Positions 17,864-26,255 of a stretch of 64,000 nucleotides of DNA are shown here, one piece after another. Source of the DNA: Anderseniella sp963700885 (lineage in GTDB: Bacteria > Pseudomonadota > Alphaproteobacteria > Rhizobiales > Aestuariivirgaceae); the NCBI GenBank assembly GCA_963700885.1, contig CAVOZJ010000013.1, positions 62,001-126,000 on the forward strand. The letters run 5' to 3'. The notes under the pieces are model-generated. The model was not told where the DNA came from and did not search any database. It was given only the letters and a program-made list of their open reading frames with translations. A program made the translations under genes and the position numbers. Within the stretch, counting starts at the first letter, position 1. Each line of letters starts with the position of its first letter.

Positions 17864-17988
17864 GAAATAACCGGTCAGGCTGCTGGATCAAAAAGGGCAG
17901 AGCTGGATGATACGCACATCTGAATGCATGCTGCTGCAAGTCGCGTGTATGTAGCCAGAGTGCCAGGATACTTTTCAGAAGCGGACGT

Positions 17989-18153
17989 TTAGTACGGATT
18001 TCCGTTTGGATCAATTATGAGTGGATCAAGAGTTGCAGGTTCGTCCGGGTCTGGAGCAGCAACTCCAGGCGGCGGTTCCAGGGGCCCGCGCAAGCCGCAT
18101 GCCGACAGCGAGAATGTCAGCAGTGCAAGGACGAAAAGTTTGCGCAGTTCCAT
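17989..18153 (-). CDS. lptM: Small LptM-like lipoprotein
   Basis: This 54-residue protein has a short signal peptide ending in the lipobox LSAC (residues 16-19), then GLRGPLEPP and a proline/aspartate-rich tail. The pattern (tiny lipoprotein, CGLRGPL after the cysteine, encoded directly upstream of lysA) is that of the LptM/YifL family, which in enterobacteria assists disulfide maturation of the LPS translocon protein LptD. The true start is ATG 18153; the frame is open upstream but lacks similarity. The role here is inferred from family resemblance and context only. Confidence 0.78.
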   Translation of the reverse strand: MELRKLFVLALLTFSLSACGLRGPLEPPPGVAAPDPDEPATLDPLIIDPNGNPY

Positions 18154-18235
18154 GAGCCCGATTCCAAACGATATTTCATTCGATGCAGTTGTTGTACCCC
18201 AAACCGGGTGCACAGGCAAAGTGGCAAGTTGCGTG

Positions 18236-18862
18236 TCATTGATCCTGAGTGGCCGAGACGGTTTGGACTTCGATCCAGTATCGCGGATTACGGGGATCCG
18301 GCTGGTTTGGAAATGTAACAATTTGCTCACCCAGATAGGTTTCACCGGGTTTTAGAAGTACTGGATCAAAACCGACCGTCCGTCTGCCAATCACCGTGCA
18401 GTTGGCCCCAAGCTTGTCCGGGTCGACGTCCGCCTGGGGAACGTCATAAAATACCGGGCAGGAATACAGTGTAACCCTCAGGGTCAGGCTGCCGACAGTA
18501 AATTCTTCAGAGCGATTGGTGAACAATCCCCGCAATTGCCATGTAAACAGATCAGGTTCAGTTCGTTCTCTTCCGGCACTGTCAAAAACAGTGTGATCAG
18601 GGTTGGTAAAACTGGTACCGGCGATGGCAATGTCGCCAGGCTTCAAGGTGCCATGTGTCAGCGTTTCAAGCTTGCGGACTTCAGAAAAAGTGTCAGCGGT
18701 TTTGACATTTTCTTCGATATCGCGCTGGGTTAAAGTGAATAACAGCATGAACACGGCAAATACGATGGTCGCGATTGCCAGCGAACTGCGTCGCCAGATC
18801 CTGTTGGTGACAAACAACCAGATCACGGCGATCAGCAGCAGATATATGATCAGCCAGCGCAT
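18236..18862 (-). CDS. Uncharacterised membrane-anchored protein
   Basis: I do not recognise this 208-residue protein. Two closely spaced hydrophobic segments at the N-terminus (about residues 3-18 and 27-46) are followed by a soluble domain of about 160 residues, probably extracytoplasmic, with two cysteines (in YSCPVFYD and ANCTVIG) that could form a disulfide, and the segment LKPGDIAIAGTSFTNPDHTVF. It lies between lptM and argH on the same strand. The spacing (82 bases to lptM, 220 bases from the argH stop) suggests it may be co-transcribed with lptM-lysA. Confidence 0.72.
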   Translation of the reverse strand: MRWLIIYLLLIAVIWLFVTNRIWRRSSLAIATIVFAVFMLLFTLTQRDIEENVKTADTFSEVRKLETLTHGTLKPGDIAIAGTSFTNPDHTVFDSAGRERTEPDLFTWQLRGLFTNRSEEFTVGSLTLRVTLYSCPVFYDVPQADVDPDKLGANCTVIGRRTVGFDPVLLKPGETYLGEQIVTFPNQPDPRNPRYWIEVQTVSATQDQ

Positions 18863-19082
18863 GCATTACCTCGTTTCAGGACTGTGAACCATTGTTTTGT
18901 CGCAACAGTTAGTTCCGTTGGTATTAGTTACTTACAGTCCGCTGTGCAATTTGTTCCGGAACGACCTGATTTTCCACCGGGAATTGTCATGCCGCATATG
19001 AGTGCCAGTTCTGCATTTTGAACTGCCGGACACGACCGAAGATTTCAGTTTCCCTGCGCAAATTTTTCCAACACGGGCCGCT

Positions 19083-20462
19083 TCATTCCAAAATTTTCAA
19101 CCAACGTTTAGCCTCGCGTATTACGTTTGCCGGGGCCGTCCCGCCGAAACTCCTGCGCGAACCGGCAGACGCGCGCGGTGTCAGGACCTTGAATACGTCA
19201 CCGGTAATGCGCTGCTCCACACTTTGCATGTCCACGAGGCTCAGTTCAGCAAGGTCCACACCGCGTTTTTCAGCCATCGCGACCAGTGTGCCGGTTATGT
19301 GATGAGCATCGCGAAACGGCATTGCAAGAACCCGCACCAGCCAGTCCGCCAGATCGGTTGCGGTTGAATAACCTGCGCCTGCCGCGGCCGCCAGTTTGTC
19401 TGTAACCGGCTGCATGTCGAGGGCCATGCCTGTCATCGCGGCAATCGCCAGTGAAAGCGAGTCCATGGCATCAAAAGCCGGCTCCTTGTCTTCCTGCATG
19501 TCCTTCGAATAAGCCAGCGGCAAACCTTTCATGACCAGCATCAGGCTTGTAAATGCACCCAGAATTCGCCCCGGCTTGGCCCGGATAAGTTCAGCTGCAT
19601 CAGGGTTTTTCTTTTGCGGCATGATGGAAGAGCCAGTGGTGAACCGGTCGGACAAGCGGACAAAGCCGAACTGCGGGGTGGACCAGATGACAAGTTCCTC
19701 CGCAAAACGCGACAGATGCATGGCACAGATGGACGCAGCCGCGAGTGTTTCCAGAACGAAGTCGCGGTCTGCCACACTGTCGAGGGAATTTCGGGTTGGC
19801 CGATCAAATCCCAGGGCCTTTGCAGTCATGGTGCGATCAATCGGGAACGATGTTCCTGCCAGCGCGGCGGCTCCCAGCGGGCTTTCATTCATCCTTTTGC
19901 GGGCGTCGGCAAAACGTGAACGGTCGCGGGCGATCATCTCCACATAGGCCAGCAGGTGGTGTCCGAATGTCACCGGCTGCGCGGTTTGCAGATGAGTGAA
20001 ACCTGGCATTACCGCATCGGCGTGCGCCAGTGCCTTGGTTGTCAATGCACGCTGCAAATCCTGCAATTGACTGTCAAACATGTCCAGGCAATCACGGACA
20101 TAAAGTTTAAAGTCGGTGGCTACCTGGTCGTTACGCGATCTGGCGGTGTGCAATCTGCCGGCGGCGTCGCCGATGCGATCCCTCAGGGATGCCTCCACGT
20201 TCATGTGAATGTCTTCAAGTGCGGCAGAAAACGAGAACTCGCCAGCCTCGATGTCCCGGCTTATTGCTTTCAGGCCGCGTATGATGTCACGGACATCTGA
20301 TTTGGCAATTATGCCGCATTCGCCCAACATGGTAGCATGGGCTATCGAACCTGCGATATCCTGAGAGAAAAGGCGTTGATCAAAGCTGATTGACGCATTG
20401 ATCTTTTGCATTATTTCATCTGGACCGGAGTTGAACCTGCCACCCCACATCTTATTTGTCAT
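19083..20462 (-). CDS. argH: Argininosuccinate lyase
   Basis: This 459-residue enzyme cleaves argininosuccinate to arginine and fumarate. The superfamily signature GSSIMPQKKNPD is present, as are the N-terminal KMWGGRFNSGPDE, the HTARSRNDQVATDF segment and HLQTAQPVTFGHHLLAY. Length is typical. It is divergent from tlpA, with 52 bases between the chosen starts, an arrangement common in Hyphomicrobiales. The region on the 3' side, before the unknown membrane protein, is about 220 bases and shows no gene. Confidence 0.95.
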   Translation of the reverse strand: MTNKMWGGRFNSGPDEIMQKINASISFDQRLFSQDIAGSIAHATMLGECGIIAKSDVRDIIRGLKAISRDIEAGEFSFSAALEDIHMNVEASLRDRIGDAAGRLHTARSRNDQVATDFKLYVRDCLDMFDSQLQDLQRALTTKALAHADAVMPGFTHLQTAQPVTFGHHLLAYVEMIARDRSRFADARKRMNESPLGAAALAGTSFPIDRTMTAKALGFDRPTRNSLDSVADRDFVLETLAAASICAMHLSRFAEELVIWSTPQFGFVRLSDRFTTGSSIMPQKKNPDAAELIRAKPGRILGAFTSLMLVMKGLPLAYSKDMQEDKEPAFDAMDSLSLAIAAMTGMALDMQPVTDKLAAAAGAGYSTATDLADWLVRVLAMPFRDAHHITGTLVAMAEKRGVDLAELSLVDMQSVEQRITGDVFKVLTPRASAGSRRSFGGTAPANVIREAKRWLKILE

Positions 20463-20514
20463 TTATGACCTGCCACCAGTTTGTAACTTCAAAAATTCTG
20501 CGCCCGGAACAATC

Positions 20515-21195
20515 ATGACCAGCAACAGCTCCAACCTGCAATCATCTTCATCACGAAAGAAGGCGCTTGGCGTTGCTGCATTTGGTCTTGCGGTTGCCCT
20601 CAGCGGGGTTTACGCGATGTTGGGCAGCAATGGCAATGAAGAGGTTGGTGGAAAAACTGTTGACGTGGCAGGAACTTCGTCAACCAACGGCCCGACCGGC
20701 GAGCTCAACAGTTCATTGTCTACCGGCGCGCTGGCTGCGTTCGTGTTCAAGAAAGACCGCCCTGAGGTCGTTACCGGTGAGTTCAGGGATGGTGGCGGCA
20801 ACACGATTGACATGAGCGATTGGAAAGGCCGTGTCGCGCTTGTGAATCTGTGGGCGACCTGGTGTGGGCCGTGTCGCAAGGAAATGCCGCATCTGGCCAA
20901 ACTTCAGGAACTTTACGGAGGCGATCAGTTTGAAGTTGTCGCACTTAGTGTTGACTTGAAGGGCGCGGAAGCGTCGGCGGCATTTCTGAAGGAGATCAAG
21001 GCTGACAGCCTCGCGCTCTACGTTGACCAGACAACGAAAGCCATGAGAAATTTGGGGGCCATCGGGTTACCTCTAACAGTACTGGTTGATCGCAAAGGCC
21101 GGGAAATCGGCCGGCTGCTCGGACCGGCTGACTGGGCGGGAGATGAGGCAAAGCGGCTGATCGAAGCAGCAATAGCGGAAAACCCGCAATCCTGA
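20515..21195 (+). CDS. tlpA: TlpA-family thiol:disulfide oxidoreductase
   Basis: This 226-residue membrane-anchored periplasmic thioredoxin-fold protein has a single N-terminal anchor (about residues 17-36, LGVAAFGLAVALSGVYAML), a low-complexity linker, and a thioredoxin domain from about residue 85 with the redox motif ATWCGPCRKEMPHL and the cis-proline in IGLPLTVLVD. TlpA proteins reduce copper centres or apocytochromes during cytochrome oxidase and cytochrome c assembly. ATG 20515 is preferred to the in-frame upstream codon at 20398, which lies inside argH. It sits divergent from argH and converges on the membrane protein at 21227. Confidence 0.88.
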   Translation: MTSNSSNLQSSSSRKKALGVAAFGLAVALSGVYAMLGSNGNEEVGGKTVDVAGTSSTNGPTGELNSSLSTGALAAFVFKKDRPEVVTGEFRDGGGNTIDMSDWKGRVALVNLWATWCGPCRKEMPHLAKLQELYGGDQFEVVALSVDLKGAEASAAFLKEIKADSLALYVDQTTKAMRNLGAIGLPLTVLVDRKGREIGRLLGPADWAGDEAKRLIEAAIAENPQS

Positions 21196-21226
21196 TCTAA
21201 AGCTTGCGACCACAGCCTGTGCCGTT

Positions 21227-21856
21227 TCAACGAGGTTGTTGTGCAAGCCACGTACGTGCCAAATCCAGATTTGGCAAACGCCGCCAGCCGACCGGCGTTT
21301 CAACGGCAATCGTGCCATCTTCCAGTGTCATTGCCAGATGGCCGTCAACATTGAACTCGTCAATGGCGAGTGGCCAGCTGCGCGGATCAGACGTGTCCGG
21401 GACGATCGGAGGCGGCGGCTGTGATGGAGCATAGGGTGCAGGTTCGAAACGCTGTTGGGCGGATGTCTCGCCGTCTGCTACGTTGTCTTCTTCTGCTGGT
21501 GCGGTTGTTTGATCATCTGACTGTGACGTGTCTTCCAGAGGCGGCAGATCATCTTCTCCTGTGGTTGGGTCTGTAACACTGCCCGCAGCAATGCCACCGG
21601 CTGACAGTCTTGCAGTGTTGTTGGCTGCAACGATCATGGCTTTGGCAATCGTTGCGTTGACAACACATAGCAGGCCGACTGAAAAAGTGATTGCGGCTCC
21701 AGCCACAAGCGGTCCGGAGGCGACGATGTCAAAATTGCTGTATATCAGAAGGTAGATGCCGTATCCCAATAGCGCAGCGCCTGCCATTGCGACAAGCCAG
21801 CCCAGTGCCCCCACAAGACCGGCGATACCGCGGCCGGACGCTGTTTCTTCAGACAT
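21227..21856 (-). CDS. Uncharacterised membrane protein with acidic linker
   Basis: This 209-residue protein has two N-terminal membrane helices (about residues 11-40 and 45-70), then an acidic, Thr/Pro-rich linker (residues 90-160), and a short conserved-looking C-terminal segment, LAMTLEDGTIAVETPVGWRRLPNL, that could bind or modify something but matches no motif I know. It resembles hypothetical proteins placed after tlpA in related genomes. It is upstream of hbd in gene order only if read-through occurs; the same strand is used, with 65 bases between the end of this gene's promoter side and the hbd stop. Confidence 0.7.
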   Translation of the reverse strand: MSEETASGRGIAGLVGALGWLVAMAGAALLGYGIYLLIYSNFDIVASGPLVAGAAITFSVGLLCVVNATIAKAMIVAANNTARLSAGGIAAGSVTDPTTGEDDLPPLEDTSQSDDQTTAPAEEDNVADGETSAQQRFEPAPYAPSQPPPPIVPDTSDPRSWPLAIDEFNVDGHLAMTLEDGTIAVETPVGWRRLPNLDLARTWLAQQPR

Positions 21857-21921
21857 AAGTGTACCCCCGTACCAGAACCCTTGGGGTTAGTTGACCACAA
21901 AATTGACCCATGAGCAATTCG

Positions 21922-22797
21922 TCATCTGGTCGGGACGGGTGTCTCACCACGATAGTCATAAAAGCCGCGACTGGTTTTCCGGCCAAGCCAGCCAGCTTCA
22001 ACATATTTCACGAGCAATGGACACGGTCGATACTTGCTGTCTGCCAGCCCATCGAACAACACCTGCATGATGGACAGGCAGGTATCGAGACCAATAAAGT
22101 CGGCCAATTCCAGCGGTCCCATCGGGTGATTTGCCCCAAGTTTCATGGCCTTGTCGATAGCTTCAACCGACCCGACCCCTTCATACAACGTATAAACGGC
22201 CTCGTTGATCATAGGCAACAACACCCGATTTACGATGAAAGCCGGAAAGTCTTCCGCAACTGCCACCGACTTGTCCAGGGTAGCGACAAACTCCCGGACT
22301 TCCTGAAAAATTTCATCCGCAGTGGCAATGCCCCTGATCAACTCGACCAGTTCCATGACTGGTACCGGATTCATGAAATGGATACCCATGAAGCGTTCCG
22401 GCCGGTCCGTGCCGGCAGCCAGGCGGGTTATGGATATCGAAGATGTATTGGAACCGATCACGGCGTCCGGTTTCAGGTGCGGACAAAGTTCGTTGAATAT
22501 CTTGCGTTTTACGTCCTCGTCTTCAACGGCCGATTCAATGACAAAGTCGACATCACCAAATTGTTCAAAACTGCTGTAAGGGGCAATACGTTCAAGCGCT
22601 GACTTGCGGTCGGCTTCCTGTATCCTTTCGGATTTGACCTGGCGCGCCATGTTACCGTTGATGGTAGCAAGTCCCTGCTCGATCTTGTCTTTGGTAATAT
22701 CGTACAGTCCCACTTGATATCCGGACAGGGCGCATACGTGTGCGATACCCGATCCCATCTGACCGGCACCAATAACTCCGATATTCTTAATCGTCAT
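21922..22797 (-). CDS. hbd: 3-hydroxybutyryl-CoA dehydrogenase
   Basis: This 291-residue enzyme interconverts 3-hydroxybutyryl-CoA and acetoacetyl-CoA with NAD(P). The dinucleotide motif GAGQMGSGIAHVC is at residues 9-21, SNTSSISITRLA and the signature HFMNPVPVMELVELI follow, and the catalytic domain carries NRVLLPMINEAVYTLYEG. ATG 22797 is used because the 28 residues upstream in frame are not conserved. It is downstream of etfBA on the same strand, but a strong terminator at 22882-22914 separates them, so hbd probably has its own promoter while sharing the same metabolic theme. Confidence 0.93.
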   Translation of the reverse strand: MTIKNIGVIGAGQMGSGIAHVCALSGYQVGLYDITKDKIEQGLATINGNMARQVKSERIQEADRKSALERIAPYSSFEQFGDVDFVIESAVEDEDVKRKIFNELCPHLKPDAVIGSNTSSISITRLAAGTDRPERFMGIHFMNPVPVMELVELIRGIATADEIFQEVREFVATLDKSVAVAEDFPAFIVNRVLLPMINEAVYTLYEGVGSVEAIDKAMKLGANHPMGPLELADFIGLDTCLSIMQVLFDGLADSKYRPCPLLVKYVEAGWLGRKTSRGFYDYRGETPVPTR

Positions 22798-22881
22798 AAT
22801 CTTCCATGTCTCTTCATGCAGCGAAGTGCGGGAGACTATCGCGGGTGCTGCCGCGCGGCAAGTAAGTTTATCGCACTGCAA

Positions 22882-22914
22882 TATAAAACCCGCCCGACGT
22901 TTCCGTCAGGCGGG
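22882..22914 (-). terminator. Rho-independent terminator after etfA
   Basis: On the minus strand an 11-bp stem (CCCGCCTGACG paired with CGTCGGGCGGG, one G-U pair) closes a GAAA tetraloop and is followed by TTTTATAT. It lies 26 bases after the etfA stop and ends the etfB-etfA transcript before hbd. Confidence 0.88.
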
Positions 22915-22939
22915 CAGTTCGCTTGCGCGCTGCGGTGTT

Positions 22940-23881
22940 TCAGTAGCCGGCCTTCGTCAGTTCGCTCTCGAGCGCTGGCACCGCGTCAAACAGGTCAGCA
23001 ACCAATCCGTAATCGGCCACCTGGAAAATAGGGGCTTCTTCGTCCTTGTTTATGGCAACAATGACCTTGGAGTCCTTCATGCCTGCAAGATGCTGAATGG
23101 CACCGGAAATACCAACCGCAATATACAGATCGGGTGCGACAACCTTGCCGGTTTGACCGACCTGGTAGTCGTTGGGCACATATCCTGCATCTACTGCGGC
23201 GCGGGAAGCACCAACAGCAGCGTTAAGCTGGTCGGCGATCTTTTCCAGCATGCCGAAATTTTCTCCGTTCTGCATGCCGCGTCCACCAGAGATGATAATA
23301 TCGGCAGAGGTCAGTTCGGGCCGGTCAGACTTGGACAGGTTTTCACTGACATAGGATGTAAGACCGGGCTCAGCGGGCGCATCGATTTTCTCAATTGATG
23401 CGGACCCGCCGGTTTTGGCAGACTCAAACGACGCGGTCAGTACAGTGATGATTTTCTTTGCACCAGTTACCTGAACTGTTTGTACTGCGTTGCCGGCGTA
23501 GATTGGACGTTCGAATGTATCTGGCCCGTTCACTGCTATTATGCCGGAGACCTGCATTTCGTCGAGCAGAGCTGCCACACGCGGGGATATGTTTTTGCCG
23601 TTAGTTGTTGCCGGGGCGATCATGGCATCATGTTTTGCCATCAGCCCGACAATGAGCGCTGCCATTGGTTCAGCCAGCGGGCGTTCAAACATGGCGTTAT
23701 CGCAGTGAAGAACCTTTTTCACACCGGCCAGCTCTGCAGCTTCCTTGGCAGCGCCGTCTGCCTTGTGTCCTGCCACCAGCACATGGATGTCGCCACCCAT
23801 TTGGGCCGCGGCGGTCAGGGTTTTGTGGGTTGCGTCCTTGAGACCGGCATTGTCGTGTTCGGCTATGAGGAGAGTTGCCAT
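22940..23881 (-). CDS. etfA: Electron transfer flavoprotein subunit alpha
   Basis: This 313-residue FAD-binding subunit of ETF carries electrons from acyl-CoA dehydrogenases to ETF:ubiquinone oxidoreductase. The C-terminal FAD domain shows ISGGRGMQNGENFGMLEK, a VGASRAAVDAGYVPNDYQVG stretch and the IAVGISGAIQHLAGM segment, the standard ETF-alpha signature. Length is normal. It lies three bases downstream of the etfB stop codon region on the same strand, so the two are co-transcribed, and a strong terminator follows. Confidence 0.95.
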   Translation of the reverse strand: MATLLIAEHDNAGLKDATHKTLTAAAQMGGDIHVLVAGHKADGAAKEAAELAGVKKVLHCDNAMFERPLAEPMAALIVGLMAKHDAMIAPATTNGKNISPRVAALLDEMQVSGIIAVNGPDTFERPIYAGNAVQTVQVTGAKKIITVLTASFESAKTGGSASIEKIDAPAEPGLTSYVSENLSKSDRPELTSADIIISGGRGMQNGENFGMLEKIADQLNAAVGASRAAVDAGYVPNDYQVGQTGKVVAPDLYIAVGISGAIQHLAGMKDSKVIVAINKDEEAPIFQVADYGLVADLFDAVPALESELTKAGY

Positions 23882-23884
23882 TGC

Positions 23885-24634
23885 TCAGATAACTCCTGCT
23901 TCGTTCTTCAGCTTGTCGACAAGCTCTGCAACCGATGCGACTTTCTTGCCGCCCTGGCGTGCCGGCGGCTCAACGGTTGACAGAATTTTCAGTTTTGGTG
24001 CGAGATCAACACCCATTTCAGCAGCTATCTTTTCATCAAGCGGCTTTTTCTTGGCTTTCATGATGTTCGGCAGCGATGCATAGCGTGGCTGGTTGAGACG
24101 CAGATCTGTGGTGACGATCATCGGCATCTTCACCTTGATGGTTTGCAAGCCGCCATCGATCTCGCGAGTGATGTTGGCGCTGTCACCGTCCAGTTCAATT
24201 TTGGACGCGAACGTTGCCTGTGACCAACCCATCAGGGCAGCCAGCATCTGACCGGTTTGATTGCAGTCATCGTCAATGGCCTGCTTGCCAAGTATGACGA
24301 GTGAAGGTTTTTCTTCTTCTATGACCGCCTTGAGCAACTTGGCAACGCCAAGCGGCTCTACATATTCATCGTGCTTGATAAGAATGCCGCGATCAGCACC
24401 CATTGCGAGTGCAGTGCGGATGGTTTCCTGAGCCTGCTGGGGGCCGACAGAGACGGCAACAACTTCTGTTGCTGTGCCAGCTTCCCTGAGGCGGAGGGCT
24501 TCTTCCACGGCGATTTCGTCGAAGGGGTTCATCGACATCTTGACATTGGCCAGTTCGACACCCGAACCATCGGCCTTGACGCGGATCTTGACATTGTAGT
24601 CAACCACCCGCTTGACAGCGACCAGTACTTTCAT
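23885..24634 (-). CDS. etfB: Electron transfer flavoprotein subunit beta
   Basis: This 249-residue subunit binds AMP and pairs with EtfA. Features are the start MKVLVAVKRVVDYNVKIRVK, NPFDEIAVEEALRLRE, and the ETF-beta signature region VKMPMIVTTDLRLNQPRYA with SLPNIMKAKKKPL after it. ATG 24634 is chosen; the frame is open for 25 more codons upstream but these are unconserved, and a purine-rich AGAG-type site precedes the ATG. First gene of the etfBA pair. The 207 bases upstream, before the rhomboid gene end, show no coding potential and should hold the promoter. Confidence 0.95.
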   Translation of the reverse strand: MKVLVAVKRVVDYNVKIRVKADGSGVELANVKMSMNPFDEIAVEEALRLREAGTATEVVAVSVGPQQAQETIRTALAMGADRGILIKHDEYVEPLGVAKLLKAVIEEEKPSLVILGKQAIDDDCNQTGQMLAALMGWSQATFASKIELDGDSANITREIDGGLQTIKVKMPMIVTTDLRLNQPRYASLPNIMKAKKKPLDEKIAAEMGVDLAPKLKILSTVEPPARQGGKKVASVAELVDKLKNEAGVI

Positions 24635-24841
24635 TTGCGGCAATCTCTTTCGTTTACAGTGATAGCGGCCCAGGTGGCTAACGCCTGTAGATTCAGCCGC
24701 CACAAGCAAAGGTTTGCGAAGCGTGGCCGGACCCTATTGGCCTGTCATCGTGTCCGTCAATGCGATAATCGTCAATTTGGGATCAATTGCGACGTCTGGT
24801 CACAATTTTTTGGCAATTTTGGCACGAACACGGTGTCAGGG

Positions 24842-25531
24842 TCACGCGGGTCTTGCCCCCAGTGTCTTTCTGAACATGACGGTAACCAGAAAACCGGTGG
24901 CAAACCCGCCTATGTGTGCCCACCAGGCGACAATTACTTCGCCTTTGGGTTCATCAAGATAAAGCGAGAGAAACTGAAAGCTGATCCAGGCCACCAGTGC
25001 CCAGCCTGCGGATATGCGAAGGGGGATTTTCATGAACAGCAAAACCCAAATCCGGGCTCTTGGATAAAGCACCAGGTACGCGCCCAGAATTCCGGATACG
25101 GCACCGGACGCGCCCACCAATGGTGAGAATGAATCCGGATTGGCGAGCACATGGGCCGACGCGGCTACAATGCCACACACAAAATACAGCACCAGAAAGC
25201 CAAAGTGGCCGTAGACATCTTCTACATTGTCGGCAAAAACCCACAGGAATGCCAGGTTGGCCAGAAGATGCATCCAACCCCCATGTACGAAAGTGTAGGT
25301 GACGAGAGTCAGGGGCTCGGGAATATTTGCCAACGACATTTCCCGAAACGAGATATTGCCGATCTCACCGGGAACCAGGCCGAGCGAGGTTGCAAAGGCA
25401 AGCTGGCTTATTCCGAGATTGCCATATTGCATCATCAGGAATACCGCCACATTGAGCAAAATCAGCAAACCGGTCACAAACTGGAAACGGATAATGGTCA
25501 ACGGCGTGTTGTCATGCAGTGGCAGAAACAT
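24842..25531 (-). CDS. Rhomboid-family intramembrane serine protease
   Basis: This 229-residue integral membrane protein has about six hydrophobic helices. The catalytic serine motif is GASGAVSGILGAY (about residues 139-151), and the partner histidine lies in AHIGGFATGF in the last helix; the HGGWMHLLANLAFLWVFADN segment is the family's conserved H-xx-HxxxN region. All catalytic residues are therefore present and it is likely active. Substrates are unknown. It follows the adenosyltransferase gene on the same strand with 68 bases between, a linkage seen in related bacteria. Confidence 0.9.
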   Translation of the reverse strand: MFLPLHDNTPLTIIRFQFVTGLLILLNVAVFLMMQYGNLGISQLAFATSLGLVPGEIGNISFREMSLANIPEPLTLVTYTFVHGGWMHLLANLAFLWVFADNVEDVYGHFGFLVLYFVCGIVAASAHVLANPDSFSPLVGASGAVSGILGAYLVLYPRARIWVLLFMKIPLRISAGWALVAWISFQFLSLYLDEPKGEVIVAWWAHIGGFATGFLVTVMFRKTLGARPA

Positions 25532-25558
25532 GTGATTGCCCTTCTCTCTTGCCCAGAA

Positions 25559-25597
25559 CAGGACGGGTTATGGATGATTCAACCAGAAGCCGTCCTG
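25559..25597 (-). repeat. Inverted repeat between adenosyltransferase and rhomboid genes
   Basis: CAGGACGG (25559-25566) and CCGTCCTG (25590-25597) are perfectly complementary across a 23-base spacer directly after the adenosyltransferase stop. There is no U-run, so an attenuator or mRNA-stabilising stem is as possible as a terminator. Confidence 0.4.
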
Positions 25598-25599
25598 AC

Positions 25600-26187
25600 C
25601 TAGCCCCGGTTTGCTCCGGGCTTCCACAACACATCGCCTTCATGGCGCGCATTGACCCAGCGGCTTGCCACAAACATGAAATCCGAGAGCCTGTTGAGAT
25701 AAGCCAATGCTTCAGGCGACACGTGCTCCCCGGGAATGGATGCCAGCTCAACAACATAACGTTCAGCGCGGCGGCATACGGTACGGGCCTGATGCAGATA
25801 CGCCGCAGCCGGGTGCCCGCCCGGCAGTACAAAAGACCGCAACGGTTGCAAATCCTCATTCAACTGATCAATTTCAGTTTCCAGACGTTCAACCTGGTTG
25901 TGTTGAATCCGAAGTGGTTCCCAGGCAAGTTTTTCACCGGTATCCGGCGTACACAGATCTGCGCCCAGGTCGAACATGTCATTCTGGATGCGGGCCAGCA
26001 TGGCATCAAGTATGCTCAACTCTTCACTGGTCATGTGAAGCCGGGCAATGCCGAGAACTGAATTGGCTTCATCCACAGTTCCGTAACTTGCGATACGGAC
26101 GTGGAATTTGGGCAGTCGCTGACCTGTCGAAAGCGCCGTGGTGCCGTCATCCCCGGTCTTGGTATAAATCTTGTTCAGAACCACCAT
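25600..26187 (-). CDS. Cob(I)alamin adenosyltransferase, PduO type
   Basis: This 195-residue enzyme transfers the adenosyl group of ATP to cob(I)alamin to make adenosylcobalamin. The N-terminal ATP-binding motif KIYTKTGDDGTTAL is at residues 6-19, SYGTVDEANS follows, and the C-terminal signature is seen in FVLPGGHPAAAYLHQARTV and LNRLSDFMFVASRW. Length is typical of PduO/MMAB. Sequence context gives a plausible consumer in the same region, the class II ribonucleotide reductase at 6249. No cobalamin riboswitch is visible in the 68 bases upstream. Confidence 0.93.
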   Translation of the reverse strand: MVVLNKIYTKTGDDGTTALSTGQRLPKFHVRIASYGTVDEANSVLGIARLHMTSEELSILDAMLARIQNDMFDLGADLCTPDTGEKLAWEPLRIQHNQVERLETEIDQLNEDLQPLRSFVLPGGHPAAAYLHQARTVCRRAERYVVELASIPGEHVSPEALAYLNRLSDFMFVASRWVNARHEGDVLWKPGANRG

Positions 26188-26255
26188 GGTCGCAGCATCC
26201 TGCCTATGGGCTAACTGTCATGTAAATTTGCCGGACTGTACGCATCTGTTGCAGG

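Noticed and set aside
25519..26061. 180-codon plus-strand frame opposite the adenosyltransferase
   Set aside because: The minus strand has all PduO motifs; this is its antisense shadow.
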